A program made the translations under genes and the position numbers. A stretch of 64,000 nt of DNA from Atriophallophorus winterbourni (lineage: Eukaryota > Platyhelminthes > Trematoda > Plagiorchiida > Microphallidae): assembly GCA_013407085.1 (NCBI GenBank), contig JACCGJ010003216.1:1-64000 (forward strand), written 5' to 3'. The notes beneath the pieces are model-generated. The model had not been told where the DNA came from. It made no database searches and saw nothing but the letters and a program-made list of their open reading frames with translations. Shown here piece by piece: positions 1 to 8,516 of this stretch (position 1 is its first letter; the number at the start of each line of letters is the position of its first letter).

Positions 1-356
1 AATGGTTTATTGTGGTGTAAAAGCATAGCTTAAAAATAACCACAGGTTGGTATGTACAGTGTGGTAGAAATAAAATTGTGAGTGTCATCTGTTCGGGGAC
101 GGGGAGGCCTTATAGCGGGCCACACTCGCTTTGGAATTGCGCCTTCCTTATATTGCGAGGCGGTAGCAGGAGAATACGGAGGCATCGGGGTGGCGTTAGA
201 CCTGGAAACAAGTAAAACTGACAGGTGGTTAGGAAGGGAATGAACGGAGTAGTAAGGCAAGGAGGACAACGTACCTGAAAAAATGAAGCTAGTACGCGAT
301 GCGGTGTAGTGGATCAGTGCTGATCCGAGAACAGCAGCAATCGGACAGACAAGGCC
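1..356 (-). other. CR1-1 3' UTR
   Basis: Non-coding sequence downstream of the ORF2 stop, continuing past the window edge. The open frame at 30-269 has no recognisable protein features and no ATG-based coding signature, so I treat it as UTR. Confidence 0.6.
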
Positions 357-3212
357 TCAAGGTATGTTGTTGTGGAGATCATTTAAATGAGCGTCCAGAC
401 TCCGTTTAAAAACCTCTACGGATGTTGCGGATACGACTTCCTGGGGTAGACTATTCCATTGAGTACATATCCGGAGGGAAAAGAAATGCCTGCGACAGTT
501 GAGGCGTGAGTGTTGATATGAAAGTTTGAGTGAATGGCCACGAAGATGTGAAGTTTCATGATTAAGGATGAGAATGTGTTTACAAGGGTGAACAGTGGAT
601 GAGAGGATTTGGTAGGTGAGAATGAGGTCACCACGGAGCCTTCTGTATTTCACTGAAAAGAGATTGAGGGAGCGAAGACGTTCAGGATAAGCATACGAGG
701 CCAGACCTCTGACAAGTTTTGTGGCGCGTCGCTGGGGAGCCTCAAGAAGTCTTTGGTCCTTCAGTAACCACGGGCACCAAACTTGAACGGCGTATTCGAG
801 ATGTGGACGGATGAATGTTTTGAGCAAAAGCGACAAACATTGAGGTTCAAATCTGCGAAAAACACGTTTGAGAAGACCAAGCATGGCGTTTGCTTTATTG
901 GCTGCTCTCAGACATGTCGCCGAGACTGACATGTTGGACTGCACGATAATGCCTAAGTCCCTTTCTGAGGAAGTCGTCTCAATTGGGTGTAATCCCAGGT
1001 AATAGCTTGGGCTAGAATTTGTACGCGTTGAAAGGACGCGGCATTTCTCTGTATTGAACGGTAAGCAATTTTCGAGTGACCACACATAAAGCGAATTGAG
1101 GTCGTCCTGTAGTTGATCGATGTCGTGTTGACATGTGATGACTCTCCAGAGTTTCATGTCGTCGGCATACATGAGCGTGTGGGAATCAATGGCTTGAACG
1201 ACATCATCAATGAAGGATAGGAATAGGGTTGGCCCGAGTACAGAGCCTTGAGGGACACCGCTGGAAATGCTGAAACTTGAAGAGAGGCATCCATCGACGC
1301 GGACGCATGCGCGGCGATTTGATAAATAACTCTCAAGCCACTGAAGCAACTGACCTGCAATCCCTAGAGAACATAATTTGCGGAGCAAGATTCGATGGTT
1401 GACTCTGTCGAAAGCTTTCGAGAAATCTAAGTATACTAGGTGAATCTCTCGTCCTTTGTCGACTTCGGATGTCCAGTGGTCACGTGCGAGCATCAGGTTT
1501 GTCACACATGATCTCCGGGGACGGAAACCGTGTTGCGAATCAGACAGAAGGTGTAGTCCTTCAATGAACTGGATCAGAGAGTCACTGATAATAGATTCCA
1601 TAAGTTTCGATATAACAGAGAGTAATGTTATCGGTCGGTAATTGGACACGAGAGATCGAGAGCCGCTTTTATAGATGGGAGAGATAGATCCACATTTCCA
1701 GTCAAGTGGGACACAGCCGTTAGCAAAAAGGTGCGTGAAAAGATTAGCCAGGGGATAACAGAGAGAGGAGGCACATTCGCGTAGGGTTCGGGGATGGAAA
1801 CCGTCTGGTCCAGCGGAACTGGTGGGCCGTAAGTTTTTTAGTTTATGATATATAACTGTTGGTGTAAATTCGATGTCACATAAAGTGGAACGGGGTGGGG
1901 ATGAATTTACAGGAATCGTGATGTTGCCCGAAGAAGATTGAAAAATTGAGGCAAAATGAGCTTTCAGAGCTTCGGCCGCAGCTGCAGCATCCTGGGTCAA
2001 GCCTTGTGGAGTCTCAAGGATCGTAACTCCAGGTTTAACATACCTCAAGCGGTTCACATAACTAAATAACCGTTTGGGATTGATGGCAAAAGAGCTCGTT
2101 AGTCTGTACTGGTAAGCGAGTTTGTCATCGCGAACTAGCGAATTGACTTTGTTACGAAGCTTGCGATAGCGCTCCCAGTTCGCAGGAGTTGGCATACTGA
2201 GATAGGTAGCCCATTCAATATTTCTTTCCCGCATCCATTTTCGAGTGCGACTACGAATTGGAGTAAAACCGCGACTTTTGAGAGAAACTTCTTTGGTAAC
2301 GGTGCATAAGCTTTGCAGATGCTGTAAGCGGGTGGAAAAATGAAGCCAGGCATCTTCCACTGAAGTTGATGAGTTAATAATCCAATCTTGTTCATCAATG
2401 ATAGTGTTGAGAGACGCGTAGTTTGTCCGTTTACATGAATAAATGGAGCGTGCATTTACCTTATCAGCCCAGTAAACTAGGTCGAAGTGGAGGAAGACAT
2501 GATCACTGCGCCCAAGTGGGGGTTCCCGTTTGATATATTCGATCATTAATTCGTCATTGGTCAGAATCAAGTCTAGCAGTGAGGGCGAATGCTGCGAGTG
2601 AAAACGTGTTGGGAGCGTGGAGTGGTTGAAAAGTGGATGACTGTGTATTAAATCCAGTAGTTCATTTGATAGAGGGTTGCTAGGATATGGGTCACAGAAT
2701 AGGCGTGGTAAGTTGAAGTCACCCATAATGAGGACATGTGTGTGGTAAACAGTTAATGCGTGGTTCAGATCTGTCAGCAATTGCATGTCGCGAGCCGCTG
2801 AGCTATTGGGTGGACGGTAGATGAGAACAATCAGTAACGTTGAATGAACGGATAGTTGCAGAACACAGGTAAGAGCGTCGGAAGATTGAAAACCATCTAA
2901 TACTGAGCAGTGTAATGATGATCGGGTGTAAAGAGCTACACCTCCTCCTGCTGTAGGCCGATCTGACCGGAGGACAGTCATGTTAGTCAGCTCAATCTCA
3001 CTGTCGAGGTGGCAATCACTCAACCAAGTTTCTGTGACGGCAAGAATGTCATAGGGGCAAGCGGAAGTACGTAGTCTGAGTTCGTTAATTTTACTAAGAA
3101 GGCTTTGAGCATTAGTATAGCCACATACCAGGGACTTCCGCAGAATAAGTGAAGGCTGATTTACACCTGAGCCGGTCGGGACACGACCGGCTGGTTCAGG
3201 TTTTTTGATACG
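357..3212 (-). CDS. CR1-1 ORF2: apurinic-like endonuclease and reverse transcriptase
   Basis: Encodes the enzymes for target-primed reverse transcription. The frame is open from just below a TGA at 3213-3215 down to a stop at 357, about 950 codons, the usual CR1 ORF2 size. There is no ATG at the upstream end, and the first stretch overlaps ORF1, so translation probably needs frameshifting or reinitiation. Endonuclease motifs appear in order: TNAQSLL, VTETWL, GGGVALY, IYRPP, GDFNLP and GRSDHV (catalytic D and H). The RT domain shows [43 protein letters not shown] and the catalytic YADD at about 1159-1170. A CR1-type C-terminal region ends with a LRGHSLKL...NCRRHFFSLR block. The coding part is intact. 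Whether it is active cannot be judged from sequence. Confidence 0.9.
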   Translation of the reverse strand, partial: RIKKPEPAGRVPTGSGVNQPSLILRKSLVCGYTNAQSLLSKINELRLRTSACPYDILAVTETWLSDCHLDSEIELTNMTVLRSDRPTAGGGVALYTRSSLHCSVLDGFQSSDALTCVLQLSVHSTLLIVLIYRPPNSSAARDMQLLTDLNHALTVYHTHVLIMGDFNLPRLFCDPYPSNPLSNELLDLIHSHPLFNHSTLPTRFHSQHSPSLLDLILTNDELMIEYIKREPPLGRSDHVFLHFDLVYWADKVNARSIYSCKRTNYASLNTIIDEQDWIINSSTSVEDAWLHFSTRLQHLQSLCTVTKEVSLKSRGFTPIRSRTRKWMRERNIEWATYLSMPTPANWERYRKLRNKVNSLVRDDKLAYQYRLTSSFAINPKRLFSYVNRLRYVKPGVTILETPQGLTQDAAAAAEALKAHFASIFQSSSGNITIPVNSSPPRSTLCDIEFTPTVIYHKLKNLRPTSSAGPDGFHPRTLRECASSLCYPLANLFTHLFANGCVPLDWKCGSISPIYKSGSRSLVSNYRPITLLSVISKLMESIISDSLIQFIEGLHLLSDSQHGFRPRRSCVTNLMLARDHWTSEVDKGREIHLVYLDFSKAFDRVNHRILLRKLCSLGIAGQLLQWLESYLSNRRACVRVDGCLSSSFSISSGVPQGSVLGPTLFLSFIDDVVQAIDSHTLMYADDMKLWRVITCQHDIDQLQDDLNSLYVWSLENCLPFNTEKCRVLSTRTNSSPSYYLGLHPIETTSSERDLGIIVQSNMSVSATCLRAANKANAMLGLLKRVFRRFEPQCLSLLLKTFIRPHLEYAVQVWCPWLLKDQRLLEAPQRRATKLVRGLASYAYPERLRSLNLFSVKYRRLRGDLILTYQILSSTVHPCKHILILNHETSHLRGHSLKLSYQHSRLNCRRHFFSLRICTQWNSLPQEVVSATSVEVFKRSLDAHLNDLHNNIP

Positions 3213-4501
3213 TCAGTAGATGCGGGTGGTAGATTTGTTACTTTAGGATTGACGAGTGAGTCACCCTCGGTGCCAGTGTTGGGCAATCTGGATACAACGG
3301 TCGGTATAGGATTACGGCGTGGATTGTCGGAATATAGTCGAACATTAGGTGGAGCATATCTACGAGTTGTACGCCAAGCACTTAACGCAGAATTTACCAT
3401 ATCGGGATGTAGAAAACAAACCTTCAGTAAGCGGGGAGAATTACCAGAGTATGTACCTGAACGAGGAAGACGGTAAATAGCGGTTGTAATTATATCAGTA
3501 CACTCCATGTGACTATGTAGGAAACGCCACTGATCGTAATCATGCTGTTTCTTATCTAGATCATTCGAACATTCGCCTTCTGGTACACCATGAATGATGA
3601 TAGCTGATGGCTCTCGGCGCGTTGATTTAGAATCACGATTCTTTTGGCGCTCAGTCCATGGAACGTTCGGAAAGATCCGGATAATACTAGATTCACCGTG
3701 GAGTAAATAGGCAGACAATAAAACGTTTTCAGCTTGTTCACTCGTTTGCAAGTCAATACGTAAGAGACGGGCTTTATCGGCATGGGGGGAAGATGGATGT
3801 CGGGTTAATCGTGTTATACCCGAGGGATCTATGGCTGGGATTTTCATTTTCGAACACAAGTCAATCCACTGTTGTAGATCATGTTCACGTTTACTTTTGA
3901 ACTGTGTACATGTTGACTCAGGTACATTGGTACAAATGACGGAGAATGTGTGAGGACGCGCGTTTTTGACTTTTGGCGGAGAAGTGTTTGACTGCTTTTT
4001 CTTTGAGGTAGTTGCAGTAACCGGCTCTTTCAGTGGAAGGTATGACGGAGGGGAGAGTGTGCACCCAGGGTTACATTCAACAACAGGAACTACAGGCTGA
4101 TCTTGTTGCCGGCGCAGAGAGGCGAGTTCTGCAAGAATACGGCGGACATCAGATTCAACTTTAGAAATCCTATTATCGACTGTTTGACGGGGGGTTGCAC
4201 TTTCGGGTCGAGCTGGTGTTGAGGACAACTGTGGAGTAACTTGTGAGGTACGCATAGGACATGTCAGCAGAGTAGATTCGCCATTATTCTGCAGAGATTC
4301 GAAATCAGGAAGGCATATCTGGCAAATGTATTTCAGAGAAGAAGATGCCTGTGACCGTATTACTGCAGTTTCTAAGTCCGTAAGACGAGGTTCACAAGAT
4401 AGATGCGTTTTCGTGCAGCACAAAGAGCAAGTGATAGACTTCGTTCTAGGTCCGACACGAGAGCCACACACTGGGCAAGAACAGCTCGAAATGGCAGGCA
4501 T
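3161..4501 (-). CDS. CR1-1 ORF1: PHD zinc-finger, coiled-coil, RRM-like nucleic-acid-binding protein
   Basis: ORF1 proteins of this clade bind element RNA and form the retrotransposition RNP. I start at the ATG at 4499-4501 (446 codons). The open frame runs further upstream, but only to a GTG. The N-terminus has a PHD-like finger: CPVCG, then CSLC, H, C and a final CQIC pair (roughly residues 9-65). A short coiled coil follows (ISKVESDVRRILAELASL). Two RRM-like segments follow: one starting SVICTNVPES and ending IFPNVPWTER, the second starting IIIHGVPEGE and ending near NPRRNP. The last residues overlap ORF2 by about 50 nt, and the overlap carries the candidate frameshift signal. The stop is TAA at 3161-3163. 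Confidence 0.85.
   Translation of the reverse strand: MPAISSCSCPVCGSRVGPRTKSITCSLCCTKTHLSCEPRLTDLETAVIRSQASSSLKYICQICLPDFESLQNNGESTLLTCPMRTSQVTPQLSSTPARPESATPRQTVDNRISKVESDVRRILAELASLRRQQDQPVVPVVECNPGCTLSPPSYLPLKEPVTATTSKKKQSNTSPPKVKNARPHTFSVICTNVPESTCTQFKSKREHDLQQWIDLCSKMKIPAIDPSGITRLTRHPSSPHADKARLLRIDLQTSEQAENVLLSAYLLHGESSIIRIFPNVPWTERQKNRDSKSTRREPSAIIIHGVPEGECSNDLDKKQHDYDQWRFLHSHMECTDIITTAIYRLPRSGTYSGNSPRLLKVCFLHPDMVNSALSAWRTTRRYAPPNVRLYSDNPRRNPIPTVVSRLPNTGTEGDSLVNPKVTNLPPASTDVSKNLNQPVVSRPAQV
3170..3206 (-). promoter_or_regulatory. Candidate -1 programmed ribosomal frameshift signal, CR1-1 ORF1/ORF2
   Basis: On the minus strand the ORF1 codons TCA AAA AAC contain the slippery heptamer A AAA AAC (3206 to 3200). 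A 7-nt spacer (CTGAACC) follows, then a perfect 9-bp hairpin, AGCCGGTCG / CGACCGGCT with loop TGTCC (3192-3170). Shifting back one base at the heptamer enters the ORF2 frame, which has no stop from there to 357. The ORF1 stop lies 36 nt past the heptamer. This matches the known layout of retroviral and coronaviral -1 sites. That it works in this element is inference. Confidence 0.65.
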
Positions 4502-4601
4502 TTGCGGTTCTAACTGAAAGTCAATTGAGTCAAAATAGAGTATAAAATCACACAGCACTGGAAATTGCGAAATTTCGAACACCGCGCGCTTTTTTCAATC
4601 G

Positions 4602-4835
4602 CTAGTCGCTAGCAAGGGAAGGAGAGTTTACAATAAAAGACGGTAGATCATTCCAGGCAGAAGGAGTGCGAACTGTGAAAAAGAACTTTCGGCAAATTAA
4701 CCGACTTGGTAGGTGGGCAAGCTTTAAGACATGTCCCCGGGTTCCGGAACTAGGGGCCATCGAAAGCAGTCTGAAGCACGGGTGTTTGGCATTCTTGAGA
4801 ATCAGGAAAACCAAAATCAGATCAGCTAAGCAGCC
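4602..4835 (-). pseudogene. CR1 ORF2 C-terminal fragment
   Basis: The translation shows the conserved CR1 C-terminal block: DLILVF, then RGHVLKL...SRLICRKFFFTVR...WNDLPS. This is the same block that ends ORF2 of CR1-1 and CR1-4. Everything upstream is missing, and the tail is cut at 4602 where CR1-1 begins. It is a separate, older CR1 copy in the same orientation, probably the target into which CR1-1 inserted. The 3' part would then lie beyond position 1. Confidence 0.7.
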
Positions 4836-5148
4836 AGGGTGAGCCCAACGCTTACAAGCAATGCACTTTGGCTACATTTTTGCCACATTTGCCGTTAGGA
4901 CAAACAGTTTTACTATTCATAGTTGAAAAATTCTCAACACGGTGATGCAAGATAAAAACAGAATACTGACTTTATTACGGAAGTAATTAATCAGCGAGAG
5001 GTGCAATATTAAATTGTGTGTGTATACTTTCAAAATGTAGTAAAATAGATTTTCTATTTTACAGTACAGTTGTGAAACGGTGAAAATTCGTAAAATTTTG
5101 TATCTGAGCGTGGCAAATGCAACCCGACCCACTGTACTGACTATCAGT
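4836..5148. other. No recognisable feature
   Basis: AT-rich sequence with no convincing coding frame, RNA or element terminus. It ends at the LINE-F tail repeat. Confidence 0.5.
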
Positions 5149-5172
5149 TCAGTTCAGTAGGCACAGGACAGG
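5149..5172 (-). repeat. LINE-F 3'-terminal fragment
   Basis: The plus strand reads CAGTTCAGTTCAGT followed by a GCACAGGACAG block. The same arrangement sits at the 3' end of LINE-F at about 61984-62010. It is a short remnant of the (TGAAC)n tail, cut by the LTR that starts at 5173. Confidence 0.55.
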
Positions 5173-5474
5173 GTAGCGAACTGCTTCCACTTTGCAACTT
5201 TGTATTTTGTAATACAATTTTGGTCTTGTGTAGTTAATCGTTTTTTGGCCACGTATACTTCATCTGTATCAATGCTTGTACAACATACTTTTTGGCGGTC
5301 AATATAATTTCGAACTCGGACTCTGTCTTTTTAAGTGGTTGCAAAGTCTGTGTGCGTTGCTCCGTGCCAGAATTGTAATTAACGGATTCTCCAACATTTT
5401 AGCGCATTCTGCACCTTGTATTTCATCTCTTGGATTTTCCTGTGTGGATTACCTCGCTATCGTTGGACTTCTTC
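5173..5474 (+). repeat. Gypsy-A-type LTR, truncated (solo or displaced 5' LTR)
   Basis: About 300 bp aligns end to end with the gypsy-A 3' LTR starting at 11808. Shared blocks include GAACTGCTTCCACTTTG, TACTTCATCTGTATCAATG, CGGTCAATATAATTTCGAAC and CGCTATCGTTGGACTTC. By eye, about nine bases in ten agree. The match stops at CGTTGGACTT, where LINE-C's (AAG)n tail begins on the minus strand. It could be the 5' LTR of gypsy A, separated from it by the LINE-C insertion, or an independent solo LTR. The missing LTR 3' part is not recognisable after 7500. Confidence 0.75.
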
Positions 5475-5567
5475 TTCTTCCGAATAGACGGTAGGAGGAC
5501 TGCAGTCCGTGAGAGCCGCTTCACCTTCCGGGTCTCTAATATCTCAGCGTAGATTCCTCACGAGGAG

Positions 5568-7141
5568 TTACTGAGCTGGAAGAGTAGGCGTATCGCGCAG
5601 GATAGCGGGAAGTTCACCGTCCAATATGCGTGTAAACTGCTCTTCGGTGACTGCACCGACTGCATCAGCGAAGAGTGCATTCCAAATATTGACCACTCTG
5701 GTCGACAGAGTAAACGATGGCTTCAGGTGTTCCGTTCGGCGCTTCTGCAACTTCAGCGAATGACCTTCAGTTCTGGAGTCCGTGGATACCGAAAAGAATT
5801 GTTGAAGTTCCGTTCCGTAAACTATAAGTAGGATTCTCCGCGTGACCAGCAAATCATATCGCATTCTTCGATATTCCAGTGGGAAAAGTTTGAGTTCCCG
5901 TAATCTGTCGTCATAGGGAATAAGAAAAATACCCCTCACGCTCTTGGTAGCCTTCCTTTGGACTTTGTCCAGTCGATCATTCTTTCCTTCAGTTGACGGA
6001 TAGTTCACCGGAAGCCCAAATTCTAATATTAGTCTGACGCGAGAGCTATACAGAACTTGGAAAACTTTGGGATTTAACTCTAAGAAGGATCGTCTCGATG
6101 CCCACCACATGCGGCTGGCAGAACCGACCTTTCTGGCAGTATCCTCCGCAGTTTTGAGGGATGAAGTTACCATCACCCCAAATCTCGCTCTACATCAACT
6201 GTTCTGAGACAATGGCCCTCCAAATGATATGCATGTCGCATGTTGTTGCGACGAAGTTCTCTATCAAACCAAGAGAGGCCACGGGAGCCGGGACGATCTC
6301 TGGTTAATGGAGCAACATCCTCTAAGCGACGGATATTTTTCAGAAACCATTTCCATCAGTCATCAATAGTGGAATCAACGGGTAACGTCCAGTCAATTGA
6401 GGCTGCTTGTTCAACCAACAATTTCAAGTCCATGTTCCAGAAGTTTCTCCGTGGAAGCCGCGACGCCTGGGCCGGTTTACTCCGAGTCCATTTGAACCGA
6501 ATAGCACAATGGTAGCTTGTATCGACGGGCTTTTCCTCTGATAAGTCAACCACATCTGACTCTCTGGGTGACAAGACCAGATCAAGAGTAGACGGAGTCT
6601 GGCCATAACCATAGCGAGTAGGAACGAGAACGTGCTGCACGAGGTTCAAATCCAGAATGAGATTTAGAAACTCCCGTTGGTACTCATCCCCATTTGTAAC
6701 GAGGTCCAACCAGTTGATATCCGGAGCATTCAGGTCACCGAGTATCATACAATCGTTCCTCGTCCCGTGGCGGCGGAGCTGGTCAAATAATGCCATGATA
6801 CGTGCGCAGGGTGAACGGTAGATGACACCGATCATTGCTGATCCATTACTGGACTTGATCTGACACCAAATGCTTTCAGCAAAACCATCATCATCTCGGA
6901 AACTATCAACAACCTCCACGGATAAATGTTCTTTGACGTATATCGCCACCCCACCACCATGTCGAGATTCAATTCGATCACTTCTGAGTAGGCGGTAATT
7001 CGGAATAAATAGCTCTGCATCAGTAATGTCGAGTGTCAGCCAGGTTTCCGTTATTCCAACGATATCTGGCTGTAGTGCCAAGACATGATGGCTTACTTCG
7101 TCAAACTTGTTCCTCAAACTCCGCGCGTTGAAACAGAGCAC
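5568..7141 (-). pseudogene. LINE-C ORF2: endonuclease fused to RT thumb/C-terminus, RT core deleted
   Basis: The endonuclease half (7141-6356) shows CFNARSLRNKFDE, GITETWL, HGGGVAIYVKE, GVIYRSP, ILGDLNAPDINW and STLDLVLS. A TGA follows at 6356-6358. The same frame then continues to WFDRELRRNN and passes straight into YHLEGHCLRTVDVERDLG, a motif normally 300-400 residues further on, beyond the YADD box. After a one-base loss in a G run (about 6177) the frame resumes as VTSSLKT and continues through RKATKSVRG and GHSLKLQKRR to the stop at 5568. The polymerase palm is gone, so the element cannot be autonomous. Confidence 0.8.
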
Positions 7142-7152
7142 TTCGAAATACT

Positions 7153-7500
7153 TTAATGGAGAGCAGTTGGATGCTCGATCATTATGGGCCTCCAGCGAAC
7201 TTTGGATGGCCTCTTTACTACGCGAAAATGCACAATACGAAGGTCCTTCTCACCCTCCGATAATCTTTTCTTAAGCTCCATCGTAACAGTCTTCATCTTA
7301 ATTCTATCGTCAGGCGACAAATCTCGTAATATTTTATACGGTAGACCCTTCAGTCGATGAACGCGCTTTAGGATCTTTTGGGCCTGATCGTCGCAAGCCA
7401 GTACAGTTTTCAGAACCCTGGGCTTTTGACACTCCAGATTTCTGCGTCCAAGTCGGAACGCTGATACAATTGTGATACCAGCCTCCCCTTGGTCAACCAT
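7153..7500 (-). pseudogene. LINE-C ORF1 C-terminal remnant
   Basis: The 115-residue frame ends 12 nt before the ORF2 endonuclease start. It reads FRLGRR, then VLKTVLACDDQAQKILKRVHRLKG and a basic segment ending in RVVKR, the pattern of the C-terminal RRM/CTD region of L2/CR1-type ORF1 proteins. (Residues are quoted here in parts: FRLGRR, AQKILKRVHRLKG, RIVHFRVVKR.) The N-terminal part is missing. A nucleic-acid-binding role is inferred from family and position. Confidence 0.55.
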
Positions 7501-7810
7501 TTTCCTGAAAACTGATTGAAGAAACTGGCTATCCTGTTAAATTCTGGCAGCAGATGTTTCTCCATCTGGTTCCGGTGCATTCACAATAATGAGGCAGCAT
7601 TTTGTGATGAATTGAATTGTATTGAATTGAGTGAATCAACCAACCCAGGAATTGAATTGAGAATAACCACACGCAGTTGGATCACAGTGTGTATTGCATA
7701 ACAGCCAGAATCAGAATGAATGAATGAATGATAATCAGAACTTGAATGATAGTACTATTGATTATCTTTGAATGAGTGGTGATGAATGATCGATTATTAT
7801 TGATCGTTAA
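7501..7810. other. Low-complexity spacer rich in GAATTGA and GAAT repeats
   Basis: No coding signal. Contains short runs of ATTGAATTGA and GAATGAATGAAT. If gypsy A once had its 5' leader here, it is no longer recognisable. Confidence 0.5.
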
Positions 7811-7902
7811 TCGAACAATCACCACAACCACCTCAGTTTGTATAATCTTGAATCTTGAATCTTGAATCTTGAATCTTGAAACAATCTCGAACAATCACCA
7901 CA
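7811..7902 (+). repeat. LINE tail micro-insertion flanked by a 16-bp direct repeat
   Basis: The 16-mer TCGAACAATCACCACA occurs at 7811-7826 and again at 7887-7902. The 60 bp between them is largely (CTTGAAT)n, the same repeat that terminates CR1-3 at 34536-34555. It reads as an extremely 5'-truncated CR1 tail with a target-site duplication. Confidence 0.6.
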
Positions 7903-8516
7903 TACAATCACAACATATTCCATGCACTTTACCGGCTTTAGACGTTTCTAATCTCCCTCTTTGGTTCGGCCAAATTGAAGCTATTTTTCGTATATATAGC
8001 ATCACCGATGAATCTATTATGTATTCTCATGTGGTGACTCTGCTGCCTCTCGACGTAGCTGAACAAGTCAGTGATCTTATTTATGCTATGCCTGAGGTCA
8101 AGCCATACGAAAAGCTCAAATCCGCTCTAATAGACCGAATTGGTTTTTCTGAGCAAGAGAAGCTCAACGTCCTCTTTTCCAAAATGGCTCTTGGTGATAA
8201 AAAGCCATCTCAGCTTCTTCGCCAGATGAAAGAGCTACTTGGAGAAAAAAGGATTGAGGAGAGCATTTTAACACAGTTGTGGTTTAAAAACCTCCCAGCT
8301 GACATTTGCCAAGTGCTTGCCGGTTTGATTACTTACGTATCATTAGACGAACTAGCACAAGCGGCTGACAAAATGCTCAAAACAAAAGAAGCCGACCAAA
8401 TTACGGTTGATTCCGCACCCATCAATTCGCCCTGTCCATGTTCGGAATTAAAAGAACAAGTCGCTGAACTAACTCTTGTTGTCAAAATCTCCCGACCCAC
8501 CTCGCTCAAAATCTAA
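7903..8516 (+). pseudogene. Gypsy A gag (capsid region), start missing
   Basis: The capsid-like frame begins around LPALDVSNLPLWFGQIEAIF, typical of gypsy Gag in animals. It continues with a helical stretch to about LKTKEADQITV. There is no in-frame ATG upstream of the conserved part, because the sequence just before is the repeat tail and direct repeat, so the true start is lost. The frame ends at 8516, and the zinc knuckle lies in another frame from about 8500. It would have made the particle protein. As it stands it cannot give a full Gag-Pol. Confidence 0.75.

Larger units (their letters stand above)
1..4601 (-). mobile_element. CR1-1: CR1-group non-LTR retrotransposon, both ORFs open
   Basis: A two-ORF LINE on the minus strand. 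ORF1 (3161-4501) is a PHD-type zinc-finger/RRM-like protein. ORF2 (357-3212) is an endonuclease plus reverse transcriptase. A 5' UTR of about 100 nt precedes ORF1, and the 3' UTR (1-356) runs to the window edge, so the terminal repeat tail is not seen. Neither ORF has a premature stop, unlike every other LINE in the window, so this is the youngest or best preserved copy. The 5' boundary near 4602 is placed where the 3' coding end of a different CR1 copy begins. No target duplication can be checked because the 3' end lies outside the window. Confidence 0.85.
5475..7500 (-). mobile_element. LINE-C: internally deleted non-LTR retrotransposon (L2/CR1-like)
   Basis: Minus-strand LINE with the C-terminal part of an ORF1 (7153-7500), then an ORF2 with an endonuclease joined directly to the post-RT region (5568-7141). 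The 3' end runs into a short (GAA)n-type tail at about 5475-5487, next to the LTR. The catalytic RT domain is absent. It is 5'-truncated, since only the end of ORF1 remains. Confidence 0.75.

Noticed and set aside
1154..2455. Minus-strand alternative frames inside CR1-1 ORF2
   Set aside because: They overlap the long ORF2 frame in another phase and lack motifs.
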